A DNA stretch of 64,000 nucleotides from Salinibacter sp. 10B (GTDB lineage Bacteria; Bacteroidota; Rhodothermia; Rhodothermales; Salinibacteraceae): assembly GCF_002954405.1 (NCBI RefSeq), contig NZ_MQWC01000004.1, positions 2,685,909-2,749,908 of the forward strand. Reading direction: 5' to 3'. Position numbers and translations under genes: made by a program. Positions within the stretch are counted from its first letter, which is position 1; every line of letters starts with the position of its first letter. Of the stretch, positions 24,954-34,336 are shown piece by piece. The notes beneath the pieces are model-generated. The model worked only from the letters and a program-made list of their open reading frames with translations. It did not search any database and was not told the DNA's origin.

Positions 24954-27900
24954 CTAGATGCCGATCTCGATGCCGAACGTGATGGACCGCTGGCGGGGAT
25001 AGCTGGTGTAGTCGATCCCACGCGACGGGGTCGCGAGACTCCGGAAGCCGAGTCCCTCGCCGCTGGTGTTCGTATTGAGCTCCGGATCAAACCCGCTATA
25101 CGGCGTGAGGACAAAGAGATTCTGACCGGACAGGTACACCCGCAAATTGCGCAGGTTGTACGCCGTCGTGTTCGGGAAGGTGTATCCCAGGGTCAGCTTA
25201 TCCAAGCGAAAGAACGACGCATCCTCGATCCAGCGGGAGGAGTAGGAGGGAGAATGGCCTGAGCCCGTCCCATCGTTGACCGTCTCCTCCAGCACGTTGA
25301 GACGTCCCAGCAGGCTCTTCGTCGTAAGCTCTGCCGCGGTGTTGTTGAAGAGCTCTCGCCCCTGTTCGCCGCGGAAGAACGCGCTAACATCGAAGTTGCC
25401 GTACTGGAAGCGCGTGTTGAATCCATAGGAGATGTCGGGCACCACGTTGCCGAGGTACTGGTCTGCGGCCTGGCTCACGTCCGTCGTCGTGCCGCCTTCG
25501 CCGTCTTCGTATACCTCCTTGCCATTTTCGATACCGACGAACACCGGTCCGTAGAACGACCCAATGGGATGGCCGGGCTCCAGGCGCTGCGCCTGCACGT
25601 CGGTCAGGCCCTGGCCGCTCACAGTGCCGTGGTCGATCGTGCCTCGACCGCCAAGGTCTTCAACCAGATTCCGGTTCGAGCTGGCGTTCAGGCCCACCGT
25701 GAGGCTAAGATCGTCCTGGTCCAGAACGTACGCCTCCAGGCTCGCCTCTACTCCCTGGTTCGACACGGCCCCAACATTATCGAGCACCGTTTCCGAGGGC
25801 GCCGGCTGCTGCACGCGCACGTCCAGCAGCAGGTCGTCGGTGTACTGCCGGTAGTAGTTCACCGTGCCGTCGAACCGGCCGTACGTGAAGTCGAGGCCCA
25901 CGTTGACCTCACGCGTCTCCTCCCACTTCAGTCCCGGGCTGGCGGCGCGGACCTGGGTGACCCCGATCACTTCCTCTTCTCCGGACCCGAAGATGCCGGC
26001 GTCACCGGCGCTTGGGGTCAGCAACGGAAGCGACTCGTACGGGGGGACTGCCTGATTGCCGCTAATGCCGGCCGACACCCGGAGCTTCAGCTGGGTGAGT
26101 CCGTCCACGCCGCTCAGGAACGACTCTTCGGCAGCATTCCACCCAACGGAGGCCGAGGGGAAGTAGGCGAACTTGTTATTGCGCCCGAAGACGGACGAAC
26201 CGTCGCGGCGCACCGTCGCCTCAAAGAGGTACTTGTCCTGAACGTTGTAGTTGAGCCGACCAAAGATGCCGATCTGATCGACCTGCTCCTTGTTTGAGAA
26301 GGGAGGCAGAATGTTCGTTCCGCTCCCGAGGTTGTTATAGAGGGTCGCGTCGGTCACGAAGTTCTGAACCGTGGTGCCGACCTGCTTAAAGTTTTCGCGC
26401 TGAAACTCGAACCCACCGAGGAACTGAAACGAGTGGTCCTCAAACAGCTCCCGATTGTAGCGCAGCGTTGACTGGGCCACGATATTCGTGAGGCGGCGTT
26501 CGTTCTGGCTGGCACTGCCCCCCACCGTTGCCCCAACGGCATTCGCCTTCGGGACGTACGCCCGGCGGATGCCATTGCTCACGTCGGCGCTCATGGTTCC
26601 CTTCAGTGTCAGGTTCTCTAGGAGGTCCGCTTCAGCAGAAAGACTTCCGAGGATCCGTTCCTGCTCGGTATTGTCCGTAATCTGTTCGAGCAGCCCAACG
26701 GGATTGCGCACGCTTCGCAGGTACTCGAAGTAGGTTCCGTCGTCGTTGCGAACGGGACGTCGCGGGTCAAAGGAAAGGGCACTCTTGATCGCTCCCCCCT
26801 GAAAGCCTCCGCCCTGATTGAAGAAGGCGTGGTTCCGGTTCGTCCGGACGCCGGTCAGGCTCAGGTTCAGGCGGAGCTGGTCCTCCAGGGTTGAGTGGCT
26901 GGCATTGATCCGCCCGGAAAAGCGTTCGAGCCCCGAGTCCAAGAGCACGCCCTCCTGCGTCGAATAATTGGCCGATGCCCGAAAGGAGGTCTGCTCGGTC
27001 CCGCCAGAGAACGACAGGTTGTGGGATTGTGAGAGCGTCGAGCGGAAGATTTGATCCTGCCAGTCCGTACTGGCGCCTGGCTGGGCGGAGAGCGACGTAT
27101 CGACGGCCTGCCGGTATTCGTCGGCCGACAGAAGGTCAAGAGTGTTGGAGACCTGACCGCCGGTGATCTTTCCGTTATAGGTGGCCTGAATCCCGCCGGA
27201 CGTCCCGCTCTTCGTTTCAATAAGCACAACCCCGTTCGAGCCCTGCGATCCGTAGATGGCCGTTGCGGAGGCGTCCTTCAGGATCTCGATGGACTCAATG
27301 TTTTGAGGGTTGATCATCGCCAGGGGGTTGGTGTCGGTGGAGGAACTCACGCCTCCTGCATCCGCTCCTCCCGGCGTCATGTTCGTCGTGCTGATGGGGA
27401 CCCCATCGATCACATACAGCGGGTCGTTGCTAGCACTCAAGGACTTCTGGCCGCGCACTCGGATCCGCATCCCGGCTCCGGGCTCCCCACTGTTGGAGAT
27501 GATTTGCACGCCGGCGACTCGGCCCTGGATGAGGTCCTGTGGACTTGTGTTTTGGCCGGTGACGGCGTCCGCCACATCAACCGAGGCCTGGGCGCCCGTA
27601 ATATTTCTGCGCTGCTGGGTGCCATATCCGGTGACCACAACCTGGTCGAGTTGCGCGACGTCCTCTTGAAGACTCACGTCGATGACGGTTTGATCGCCAA
27701 CCTCGACCGTCGTTTCGCGATACCCCACGAACGAAAATGCGAGCGTGACGTCCGGACCGGGCACCTCAATCTCGTACTGCCCTTGGGCGTTCGTCGTCGT
27801 TCCCGTCTGCGTGCCCTGGATCGTGACGTTCACCCCGGGAAGCGTCTGTCCCGATTTGGCATCCGTCACGGTTCCGCGCACCGTTTTCTCCTGAGCGAGG

Positions 27901-27968
27901 ACACTGCTCACGCAAAGGCAGGAAAGGAGTAATACCGCTGCTGCACTCTGCAATATCGATCTATTCAT
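24954..27968 (-). CDS. SusC/RagA-family TonB-dependent transporter
   Basis: A 1004-residue outer-membrane transporter: signal peptide (1-25, ending VLA), a CarboxypepD_reg-like domain (about 29-105, GTVTDAKSGQTLPGVNV), the SusC signature and plug (about 108-235, with VVVTGYGTQQRR and GSNGVVLIETKSG), then the beta-barrel. It transports the ligand captured by the SusD lipoprotein (next gene) using TonB energy. The leader carries a 14-bp palindrome at 27985-27998, and a promoter-like sequence with two LacI-type operators lies about 380-430 bp upstream. Length and order are normal for the family. Confidence 0.95.
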   Translation of the reverse strand: MNRSILQSAAAVLLLSCLCVSSVLAQEKTVRGTVTDAKSGQTLPGVNVTIQGTQTGTTTNAQGQYEIEVPGPDVTLAFSFVGYRETTVEVGDQTVIDVSLQEDVAQLDQVVVTGYGTQQRRNITGAQASVDVADAVTGQNTSPQDLIQGRVAGVQIISNSGEPGAGMRIRVRGQKSLSASNDPLYVIDGVPISTTNMTPGGADAGGVSSSTDTNPLAMINPQNIESIEILKDASATAIYGSQGSNGVVLIETKSGTSGGIQATYNGKITGGQVSNTLDLLSADEYRQAVDTSLSAQPGASTDWQDQIFRSTLSQSHNLSFSGGTEQTSFRASANYSTQEGVLLDSGLERFSGRINASHSTLEDQLRLNLSLTGVRTNRNHAFFNQGGGFQGGAIKSALSFDPRRPVRNDDGTYFEYLRSVRNPVGLLEQITDNTEQERILGSLSAEADLLENLTLKGTMSADVSNGIRRAYVPKANAVGATVGGSASQNERRLTNIVAQSTLRYNRELFEDHSFQFLGGFEFQRENFKQVGTTVQNFVTDATLYNNLGSGTNILPPFSNKEQVDQIGIFGRLNYNVQDKYLFEATVRRDGSSVFGRNNKFAYFPSASVGWNAAEESFLSGVDGLTQLKLRVSAGISGNQAVPPYESLPLLTPSAGDAGIFGSGEEEVIGVTQVRAASPGLKWEETREVNVGLDFTYGRFDGTVNYYRQYTDDLLLDVRVQQPAPSETVLDNVGAVSNQGVEASLEAYVLDQDDLSLTVGLNASSNRNLVEDLGGRGTIDHGTVSGQGLTDVQAQRLEPGHPIGSFYGPVFVGIENGKEVYEDGEGGTTTDVSQAADQYLGNVVPDISYGFNTRFQYGNFDVSAFFRGEQGRELFNNTAAELTTKSLLGRLNVLEETVNDGTGSGHSPSYSSRWIEDASFFRLDKLTLGYTFPNTTAYNLRNLRVYLSGQNLFVLTPYSGFDPELNTNTSGEGLGFRSLATPSRGIDYTSYPRQRSITFGIEIGI

Positions 27969-27984
27969 GTCTCGTGCTGGACCA

Positions 27985-27998
27985 ATTCTAGCTAGAAT
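27985..27998. promoter_or_regulatory. 14-bp perfect palindrome just upstream of susC
   Basis: ATTCTAGCTAGAAT, 16 bp before the susC ATG. It could be an operator or a short leader hairpin that limits translation initiation. Confidence 0.4.
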
Positions 27999-28344
27999 AT
28001 GCGATCATGAGAAGCTGTTGGGCGAACGTTCTGTGGCCTTACGACATCGCGGAACGTGTGCAAACGTCTGCATCGCCAATTAGCCCCACACGCCAAGTTG
28101 GCTTGTCAACCTCATTCGAGCGCCATTTTGCGGCTTCGACCACTGTGTCTCGGCTGAGTATCGATCCATCAAACCGCTTCTGACTCCACTACTCGTACTT
28201 CGACAACCGGAAAGGGGGCTCTTTGTAAATCCACGATGAATCGATCAGGGAAGTACGCTTGTTCCCGGCCAGATTGCCGTGAGGGGACTGCCGCCGGACC
28301 CCAACCCGTTCGCGCTGCGGCCGAATACTCAAGAGCCGCCTGGG

Positions 28345-28358
28345 TGGAATCGTTTTCA
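28345..28358. promoter_or_regulatory. LacI-type operator match, site 2
   Basis: TGGAATCGTTTTCA, with the central CG and TGrAA half-sites typical of LacI/PurR-family operators. It starts 16 bp from site 1, so both sites lie on nearly the same face pattern. Confidence 0.45.
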
Positions 28359-28360
28359 TT

Positions 28361-28374
28361 TGGAACCGATTCCA
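28361..28374. promoter_or_regulatory. LacI-type operator match, site 1
   Basis: TGGAACCGATTCCA, symmetric except for one central pair, with a central CG. It overlaps the last base of the proposed -10 box and the expected start point, the usual place for repression. Confidence 0.55.
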
Positions 28375-28402
28375 TGGTAAGGGAAAGAGGCGATGGCGTC
28401 AA
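28374..28402 (-). promoter_or_regulatory. Sigma-70-like promoter upstream of susC
   Basis: On the minus strand TTGACG (28402-28397), a 17-bp spacer and TACCAT (28379-28374). It reads toward susC with a leader of roughly 400 nt. Bacteroidota often use a different -33/-7 consensus, so this is tentative. Confidence 0.4.
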
Positions 28403-28459
28403 GTTTTAGGGCGAAGAAAGGAAGCGTGAAGCCCGTCCCGACGAGACCTTCCAGTTTGG

Positions 28460-30781
28460 TTACGGAGTCGTGGACGTCCGGAACGAAGTTGCGGATCGAT
28501 TGAGGGGAGAAGGGGACGCTCCCTGGGAAATGCGGTAGGCCTGGTCCGCGTCGAGTCCGGTGAGGGTCTGGGTTGGCCGGTCGGCGGTGGGCCAGGTGAC
28601 GCGCAGGGTGTCGATTTGTGTGGCGTCCCCCAGCCCGATCGTCGCTTGCAGGGGGGCGGCCCCGAAGCTGCCGCCCGTTCGCACTGTGCGGTGGATCGTG
28701 CGGGTCGTCCCGTCGGGGCGCCGGGCCGTCACGGCAATGCGCGCGCCGATGGCCGACCGGTTGGCCGACGTGCCCTTCAGGTCGAGCGTCACCGAGTGGT
28801 GGCCGTGCCCGGGATTCTCAAAGAGCACGTTCTGGAAGGAATCGCCGGGAATGGCCCCGCCCATGACGCTGTAAATGTCCTGATCGCCGTCGCGGTCAAA
28901 GTCGGCGAACGCCACGGAGTGGCCCTTCTGGATGTGCGCAAATCCGCCGTCGTAAGATACCTCTTCGAAGGAGGCGCCGTCCTGGTTGTGAAACATGCGG
29001 TTTGGCACAATTGAGCTAAAGCTGGGCGCGCCGGTCCCGGCGTAGAAGTCCTGGTACCCGTCGTTGTCGAGGTCGCCGTAGTTGGCCCCCATCGTAAAGA
29101 GTACCTTGTCGAGGTTGAGGCGGGCGGACACCTCCGTAAACGTGCCATCCCCATCGTTTCGGTACACGCGCGGTGTCTCGGCGGACGACTCGCCTAAAAA
29201 CTCGGCGGCGACGGCGTGGGAGACGCGGTTGAAGTACCGCATGTCGAACCCGGAGACGAAGAGGTCCTGATGGCCGTCGTTGTTGTAGTCCCAGAACCAG
29301 ACTGGAAAGCTGAAGATGGGCTCGCGGACTCCGGCCTCCTTCCCGCGTTCTTTGAAGGTTGGAACGCCGTTCGGACCGGGGCCCTGGTTGACGAACAAAC
29401 GGTTCGGACCGCCAAGCACCGAGACGTAGAGGTCGGGCCATCCGTCGTTGTTGACGTCTCCCCATGCGGAGCCCTTCACGTAGGCCGTCACGTTCAGGTT
29501 TGCTGCGGCGGCCGTGTCCGCAAACGTGCCGTCGCCCTGGTTGAGGTACAACTCGCTCGGGTGAGGCGACACCGCCGTGTTGGTCGTATCGCCCGAGAAG
29601 GGGTCGATGGCCGTGCTCGATTCATTGCCGACGAACAGGTCGATGTGCCCATCCCCGTTCACGTCCGCCCAGGCAGCCGTTTGCGTCGGGTGATAGGCGT
29701 CGAGGCCGGCTTGATACGTCACGTCGGTGAACGTGCCGTCTCCATCGTTGCGCAGAAGAGAATTTGGTCGCCGTCCCTGCTCGCCGAGCCACGCCCCCCG
29801 AAGGACGAAAATGTCTTCGTAGCCGTCATTATTGTAGTCGGCATGGACGGTATTGAGGCCGGCGACGAGGCCCTTCAGCCCGGCTTCCTGCGTCCGTTCT
29901 TCAAAGCCGCCCTCGCCATCGTTGACATAGAACCGCGGCTCATCATCGAGGCCGTACGACGTAACGAAAATATCGAGGAAGCCGTCGTTGTTGAAGTCTT
30001 CGACGTTAACGCCGCCCGCAATTGCGTTGTGATTGACGCCGAGCGGCCCGGCCACGTCCTGGAACTGGTTGATGGGACCCTCGTCGTCCGCCCCAATTCC
30101 GGGAATGCGGAGTCGAGGATGCGAGAGGCCGTCGGGGTACTGTCCGAGGGTCATGTGGGCAATATTCAGCAGCCACCGACTCTGCAGGTCTCGGGGGAAT
30201 CGTCGGGCGATGTGGCGGTAGATCTGGATGGCGTTGCGAGATCCTTCCGGGTCGGTATGGACGCCGGCCCCTCGAATCGGCAGGATGCACGACCCGGCCG
30301 AGTGGTTCTTGATGCAGTTCTGCTGCTCTCCAAGCCGCAGGTACGCGAATCCCAGCAGGTTGAAGATGGGCCTCGACTGTTGAGAGACCTGCGGGAGTCG
30401 GAGATTCGCTTCTTGAATGAGGGTGTTGAGCGCTTGAAGCGATGCCTCAACGTCTCCGGCGTAGAGCAGCTCGTGCGCGTAGCGGTATCGAAGCCGCATG
30501 CGCTGCCGCGACGAGGCGGTATCGAGACGGCGCTTCAGCACTTCGGCCCGCCGGCCGTTCAGGTGAAAGTAGTCCATCGGGTGCTCGTAGGCCCGTTCGT
30601 TGAGCGCGGTGAGCACCGCCCGCATCTTCTCGGTGCCATCGGCTTCAATGGTGTCGACCCGAATGGGTGGGCCTCCTGTAGCTGGACCATCTGCGGAAGA
30701 TGAGGACGAGCGCTCCGATTGACATCCACCGAGGAGGCCGGCGAGGAGGACACCGACGAGCAAGAGAACGGCCGTGCGCAT
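28460..30781 (-). CDS. CRTAC1-family lipoprotein: helical repeats, FG-GAP/VCBS propeller and ASPIC/UnbV domain
   Basis: A 773-residue protein with a lipoprotein signal (lipobox LLGGC near residue 20). Residues about 50-215 are helical and TPR-like (YAHELLYAGDVEASLQALN). From about 245 to 640 there are calcium-loop FG-GAP/VCBS repeats of the form D-x-N-x-D-G-x-x-D (DFNNDGFLDIFV, DVNGDGHIDLFVG, DFDRDGDQDIYSV), which should form a beta-propeller. The ASPIC/UnbV domain is at about 680-760 (IGARIAVTARRPDG ... RTGGSFGAAP ... TLRVTWPTAD). Such surface proteins are frequent beside SusCD pairs; a binding or assembly role is inferred. It lies 31 bp after the next VCBS gene on the same strand, so it is probably cotranscribed. 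Confidence 0.9.
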   Translation of the reverse strand: MRTAVLLLVGVLLAGLLGGCQSERSSSSSADGPATGGPPIRVDTIEADGTEKMRAVLTALNERAYEHPMDYFHLNGRRAEVLKRRLDTASSRQRMRLRYRYAHELLYAGDVEASLQALNTLIQEANLRLPQVSQQSRPIFNLLGFAYLRLGEQQNCIKNHSAGSCILPIRGAGVHTDPEGSRNAIQIYRHIARRFPRDLQSRWLLNIAHMTLGQYPDGLSHPRLRIPGIGADDEGPINQFQDVAGPLGVNHNAIAGGVNVEDFNNDGFLDIFVTSYGLDDEPRFYVNDGEGGFEERTQEAGLKGLVAGLNTVHADYNNDGYEDIFVLRGAWLGEQGRRPNSLLRNDGDGTFTDVTYQAGLDAYHPTQTAAWADVNGDGHIDLFVGNESSTAIDPFSGDTTNTAVSPHPSELYLNQGDGTFADTAAAANLNVTAYVKGSAWGDVNNDGWPDLYVSVLGGPNRLFVNQGPGPNGVPTFKERGKEAGVREPIFSFPVWFWDYNNDGHQDLFVSGFDMRYFNRVSHAVAAEFLGESSAETPRVYRNDGDGTFTEVSARLNLDKVLFTMGANYGDLDNDGYQDFYAGTGAPSFSSIVPNRMFHNQDGASFEEVSYDGGFAHIQKGHSVAFADFDRDGDQDIYSVMGGAIPGDSFQNVLFENPGHGHHSVTLDLKGTSANRSAIGARIAVTARRPDGTTRTIHRTVRTGGSFGAAPLQATIGLGDATQIDTLRVTWPTADRPTQTLTGLDADQAYRISQGASPSPLNRSATSFRTSTTP

Positions 30782-30812
30782 GAGACTGGAGGACTGAGAT
30801 GCAGAGAGACAG

Positions 30813-33800
30813 TTATTCCGTCGGGGTTGCCCTCGACGGTCCGAGTGCTGTTGTGTCGGAGCGGAGGATTACTTGCGGCGGCGCATCATTCCGCGCAACG
30901 ATCACACGCCAAGTTCCCTCCGGTCCCCGCAGCAGACGCAGGGCGCGCACTTCTCCCTGGAGATACAGGTTGCTCTCGACCGGCGGCACGGCGGTCCAAC
31001 GCCCGTCCCTGTCTCGAAGGAGCGTGCCGTAGCTGGCGTCGTAGCGGCCCTGCCGGGGGCGCACAGCGTGGAAGTTGCCGCCGAGGAGCACATCCTGCGA
31101 TTCATTGCCGGTCAGGTCGTGAATAAGCGTGCCGTAGACGGGGGCAAACTGGGCGCGGGACGGGAGCGAGGTGACCGTAAAGGTGCCGTTGTCCTGGCTC
31201 TCGACGTACGCACTGGCGAAGATCTGAGCGGTTTCTACAGTGGCGTCCTGAATCTTTGCAGAGGGAAAAAGGTCGTCGATCTGCGCGGCACCGAAGGACG
31301 CGTACGTGGGAAATTTCTCTTTGAGGAAGGGGAAGCGCTGAATCAGTTGGTCGCGCCCGGCCCATGGATAGGACGTGCCGCCGTTGAAGCGGGTCAGAAC
31401 GGGATCGGTCTGTCCGTCGTCATCAAAGTCGTTCCGGTAGAGGCGGACGGGCGACTGCGGCGCGGCCTGAAGTCGAGCGTTCAGCCCAAAGTTGCCGGCG
31501 ATGAGATCGGGCGTCTCGTCCCCGTTGAGGTCCGCGGCATGGACCGCGTTCCACCATCCGTTTGTGTCGGAGAGTCCGGCGGCCGCCGTCCGGTTGACGA
31601 GTTGGCCGTCGTGCTGTTCGAACACTGTGATTGGCATCCACTCGCCGACCACGACGAGGTCGAGCGCCGCACTGCCGCGCACGTCGGCCCAGGTCGCGTC
31701 GGTCACCATACCCACCCGGCGGAGGGCCGGCGCCGCCTTGTCGGTCACGTCGGTAAAGTGGCCGGTGCCGTCATTTTCGAGCAGGTAGCTGGTCGGGGCC
31801 TCGCCGTACTCGTGGGCCACCACGCGGCTGCCCACGAACAGGTCCATGTCACCATCTCCGTCGAAATCGGCCGGGGCCACCACAGCGCCGTTTGCCGTCA
31901 GGGCGTCCGGCAGCGCCTCCTTTGCCTGCCGGAAGCGTCCCGTGCCGTCATTGAGGTAGAGACGATCGCGGAGGGCGTCGCTGCTGCCCGAGAACTCGTT
32001 GCCCGCACTCACCACGTAGAGGTCGGGCGCCCCGTTGCCGTTGGCGTCGAAGAAGGCGGCGTCGACATCTTCGTGGAGCTGGTCGGCCTGCCAGAGCGAG
32101 TCATGGGCCGTGAATCGCTGGAACTGCCCATTCGATTGCTGGAGATAGAGGGCACCGGGCTGTCGCTTGGCACCGCCGAGGTACACGTCGTCCAGCCCGT
32201 CCCCGTTCACGTCGGCCACCGCGAGGGCCGGTCCTTCCGTCGACAACCGACGCGGCAGCAGCGGTTCGCGCTGGAAGTCGTCGTACGACGTGTTTTCCCG
32301 GTGGCGGAAGTCAATGCCCAGCGTGTCGGCGGACATCACAGAGAACCGCGGAGCGTCCGCCGGGGCCGGTTCGGGGGCCGGGGGGACGGCGTCGGCCTGG
32401 CGAAGCGTGAGGAGTGTGTCGACCGGCACCGACGTGCGCGTGTCGATGCGACCGTCCGGCCACGTCACCGTGACCGAGTCGACGGCCCGTGTGCCCAGCC
32501 CGACGTGCAGGCGCGGATCGACGGAGGATTGGTAGCCGCGGGTGGGCATCTGCTCGAGCAACTGGGTCCGATCACCCTGGTGGACACGCACCTTCGCCCC
32601 GATGCCGGCCGTGTTGGCGTCGTCCCCCTCCAGCCGCACTGTCAGGGAATGACGGTCGCGGAGAGAGTCGACCCGGTTCTCGTAGATCGACGCCGGGGCG
32701 TTGATGTTGTTGACGACGAGGTCGAGCGACCCGTCGTTGTTGAGGTCGGCGTACGCCGCGCCGGTGGAGAAGCCGGACCGGTGTAGGCCCCAGGCGGTCG
32801 TGGAGTCCGAAAACGTGAGGTCGCCGTCGTTCCGGAAGGCGAAATTCGAGACGGGCCGCTGCGGCAGGCGATCCTGGATCGAGAGGTCCTGCTTCTCGAT
32901 GGTCTCCATCTTCCGCACGACCGACGGCCGGGAGGCGTAGTTCACGAAGTCGAGGTCGTTGGGCCGCCGGACGATGCCGTTCGTAACGAAGAGGTCTTTC
33001 CGCCCGTCGTTGTCGAGGTCGGCAAAGAGCGGCGCCCAGCTCCAGTCCGTCGCCGCCACGCCCGCGAGGAGGCCAATCTCACTGAAGCGGCGATTGCCCT
33101 GATTGAGCTGGAGCGTGTTGCGGTCAAGCTGGTGGTGGTACCCGTAGCGGCGCTTCATTTCGTAGAGCCGCTCCGTGTCGGCCCCGGCGGAGGTGTTCTG
33201 GACCTTTTCCTGAAAGGGCAACATGTCGAGCACGGCAAGGTCCGGGCGGCCGTCGTTGTTGTAGTCGGCGGCGTCCACGCCCATCGAGGAGTAGCTGACG
33301 TGCCGGGTGGCCGTTTCGATGGCCTCGGTGAAGGTGCCGTCGCAGTTGTTGTAGTAGAGGTAGTCGTGCTCGTGGAAGTCGTTGGCCACGTAGAGGTCGG
33401 GGCAGCCGTTTCCATCGAGATCGCTCACCGCCACCCCGAGGCCGTATCCCGTGCGCCCGCTGTAGATGCCGGCCTCTTCGGTCACCTCCACGAAGGTCGA
33501 GTCCACATTCTCATAGAGCCGATCACCGGCGCGCTGGCTTTTCTTTTTGCGCAGGGAGGCCCGTCCGTAGGTCTGCTCTTCGTGGACGGAGGAGTTGAGG
33601 AGGTAGGCATCGAGGTCGCCATCCTTGTCGTAGTCGAAGAAGGCGGCCTGCGTGCCGAAGCGCCGCTGGTCGAGGTTGTAGGCGGCGGCGCGCTCCTTGA
33701 AGGTAGGGACGCCGTGTTCACTGGTCCCCTGGTTGATGAAGAGCTGGTTGTGGCCCTCCAGGCCGTGGATGCCGCTCACGACGGACACGTAGATGTCGAG

Positions 33801-34184
33801 CCGCCCGTCGCCGTTCACGTCCGCCATCGTCACGCCGGTCGACCAGTCGGCGCGGCCCGCCACCCCGGCCGTTTCGGTTACGTCGCGAAACTGGAAATTG
33901 CCCTGGTTCAGATAAAGCGCGTTCGGCCCCTCGTTGGCGGTAAAGTAGAGGTCGACGCGCCCGTCGCCATTCACGTCGCCGACGGCCACCCCGCCGCCGT
34001 TGTAGTAGTAGAGGTAGTTTAAGATGTTGAGATCGGCGGACGCAGCGAGCGTGTTCTCGAACATAACGCCGGTCCGCTCCGGCGCCAGACGGTCGAAGAG
34101 AGGCGGATCGGCAGCGTCGTTGCAGCCCGCCGTGCCGAGCACGAGCAGCAGGCCGAGAAGGAAGAGGGGGAAACGTGGGGACAT
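30813..34184 (-). CDS. Large VCBS/FG-GAP and ASPIC/UnbV lipoprotein (paralogue 1)
   Basis: 1123 residues from the ATG at 34184, which begins a lipoprotein signal (PLFLLGLLLVLGTAGC). The first half is an FG-GAP propeller (NGGGVAVGDVNGDGRVDLYF and following repeats) ending in an ASPIC/UnbV domain (IGAKVRVHQGDRTQLLEQMP ... GYQSSVDPRLHVGLG ... VTWPDGRIDT). The second half is a second propeller (LAVADVNGDGLDDVYLGGAK onward) and a C-terminal region with DLFPSAKIQDATVETAQIFAS. Closely parallels the neighbouring 34337-37735 gene along its whole length, showing a tandem duplication. Surface display and Ca2+-dependent ligand binding are expected. No catalytic residues assigned. Confidence 0.9.
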   Translation of the reverse strand: MSPRFPLFLLGLLLVLGTAGCNDAADPPLFDRLAPERTGVMFENTLAASADLNILNYLYYYNGGGVAVGDVNGDGRVDLYFTANEGPNALYLNQGNFQFRDVTETAGVAGRADWSTGVTMADVNGDGRLDIYVSVVSGIHGLEGHNQLFINQGTSEHGVPTFKERAAAYNLDQRRFGTQAAFFDYDKDGDLDAYLLNSSVHEEQTYGRASLRKKKSQRAGDRLYENVDSTFVEVTEEAGIYSGRTGYGLGVAVSDLDGNGCPDLYVANDFHEHDYLYYNNCDGTFTEAIETATRHVSYSSMGVDAADYNNDGRPDLAVLDMLPFQEKVQNTSAGADTERLYEMKRRYGYHHQLDRNTLQLNQGNRRFSEIGLLAGVAATDWSWAPLFADLDNDGRKDLFVTNGIVRRPNDLDFVNYASRPSVVRKMETIEKQDLSIQDRLPQRPVSNFAFRNDGDLTFSDSTTAWGLHRSGFSTGAAYADLNNDGSLDLVVNNINAPASIYENRVDSLRDRHSLTVRLEGDDANTAGIGAKVRVHQGDRTQLLEQMPTRGYQSSVDPRLHVGLGTRAVDSVTVTWPDGRIDTRTSVPVDTLLTLRQADAVPPAPEPAPADAPRFSVMSADTLGIDFRHRENTSYDDFQREPLLPRRLSTEGPALAVADVNGDGLDDVYLGGAKRQPGALYLQQSNGQFQRFTAHDSLWQADQLHEDVDAAFFDANGNGAPDLYVVSAGNEFSGSSDALRDRLYLNDGTGRFRQAKEALPDALTANGAVVAPADFDGDGDMDLFVGSRVVAHEYGEAPTSYLLENDGTGHFTDVTDKAAPALRRVGMVTDATWADVRGSAALDLVVVGEWMPITVFEQHDGQLVNRTAAAGLSDTNGWWNAVHAADLNGDETPDLIAGNFGLNARLQAAPQSPVRLYRNDFDDDGQTDPVLTRFNGGTSYPWAGRDQLIQRFPFLKEKFPTYASFGAAQIDDLFPSAKIQDATVETAQIFASAYVESQDNGTFTVTSLPSRAQFAPVYGTLIHDLTGNESQDVLLGGNFHAVRPRQGRYDASYGTLLRDRDGRWTAVPPVESNLYLQGEVRALRLLRGPEGTWRVIVARNDAPPQVILRSDTTALGPSRATPTE

Positions 34185-34278
34185 GTGCGAAACCGTGCCG
34201 AACGAACGGGCAGGTACGAGTTGCGAAGGGGCCTGTTGATGCGCAACGCGGGACTGACGGCGTTCCGGGGGAGCACGT

Positions 34279-34291
34279 TTCACGCATCACG
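34279..34291. repeat. Extragenic 13-mer TTCACGCATCACG, copy 1
   Basis: An exact copy of a 13-mer that recurs twice in tandem at 40227-40254. It lies in the 152-bp gap between the two large VCBS genes. Confidence 0.5.
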
Positions 34292-34336
34292 GAACAGCTC
34301 CCGTACGAGGCTGCATCTGTAGTTTTCAACAGAACG

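Larger units (their letters stand above)
27969..28459. other. 491-bp regulatory gap upstream of susC
   Basis: No convincing gene. It holds a promoter-like pair at 28374-28402, two LacI-type operator matches (28345-28358, 28361-28374), a short palindrome GCCAAGTTGGC at 28092-28102 and a 14-bp palindrome near the susC start. A frame of about 77 codons on the minus strand (28402-28169) lacks any recognisable feature. Confidence 0.5.

Noticed and set aside
28169-28402. Minus-strand frame of 77 codons in the susC upstream gap
   Set aside because: No recognisable domain, no ribosome-binding site, and it would overlap the promoter and operators.
29216-32786. Long plus-strand frames (29216-30703, 30873-32786) opposite the VCBS genes
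   Set aside because: They complement the D-x-N-x-D-G repeats (giving Val/Glu/His-rich translations) and carry no signal or motif.
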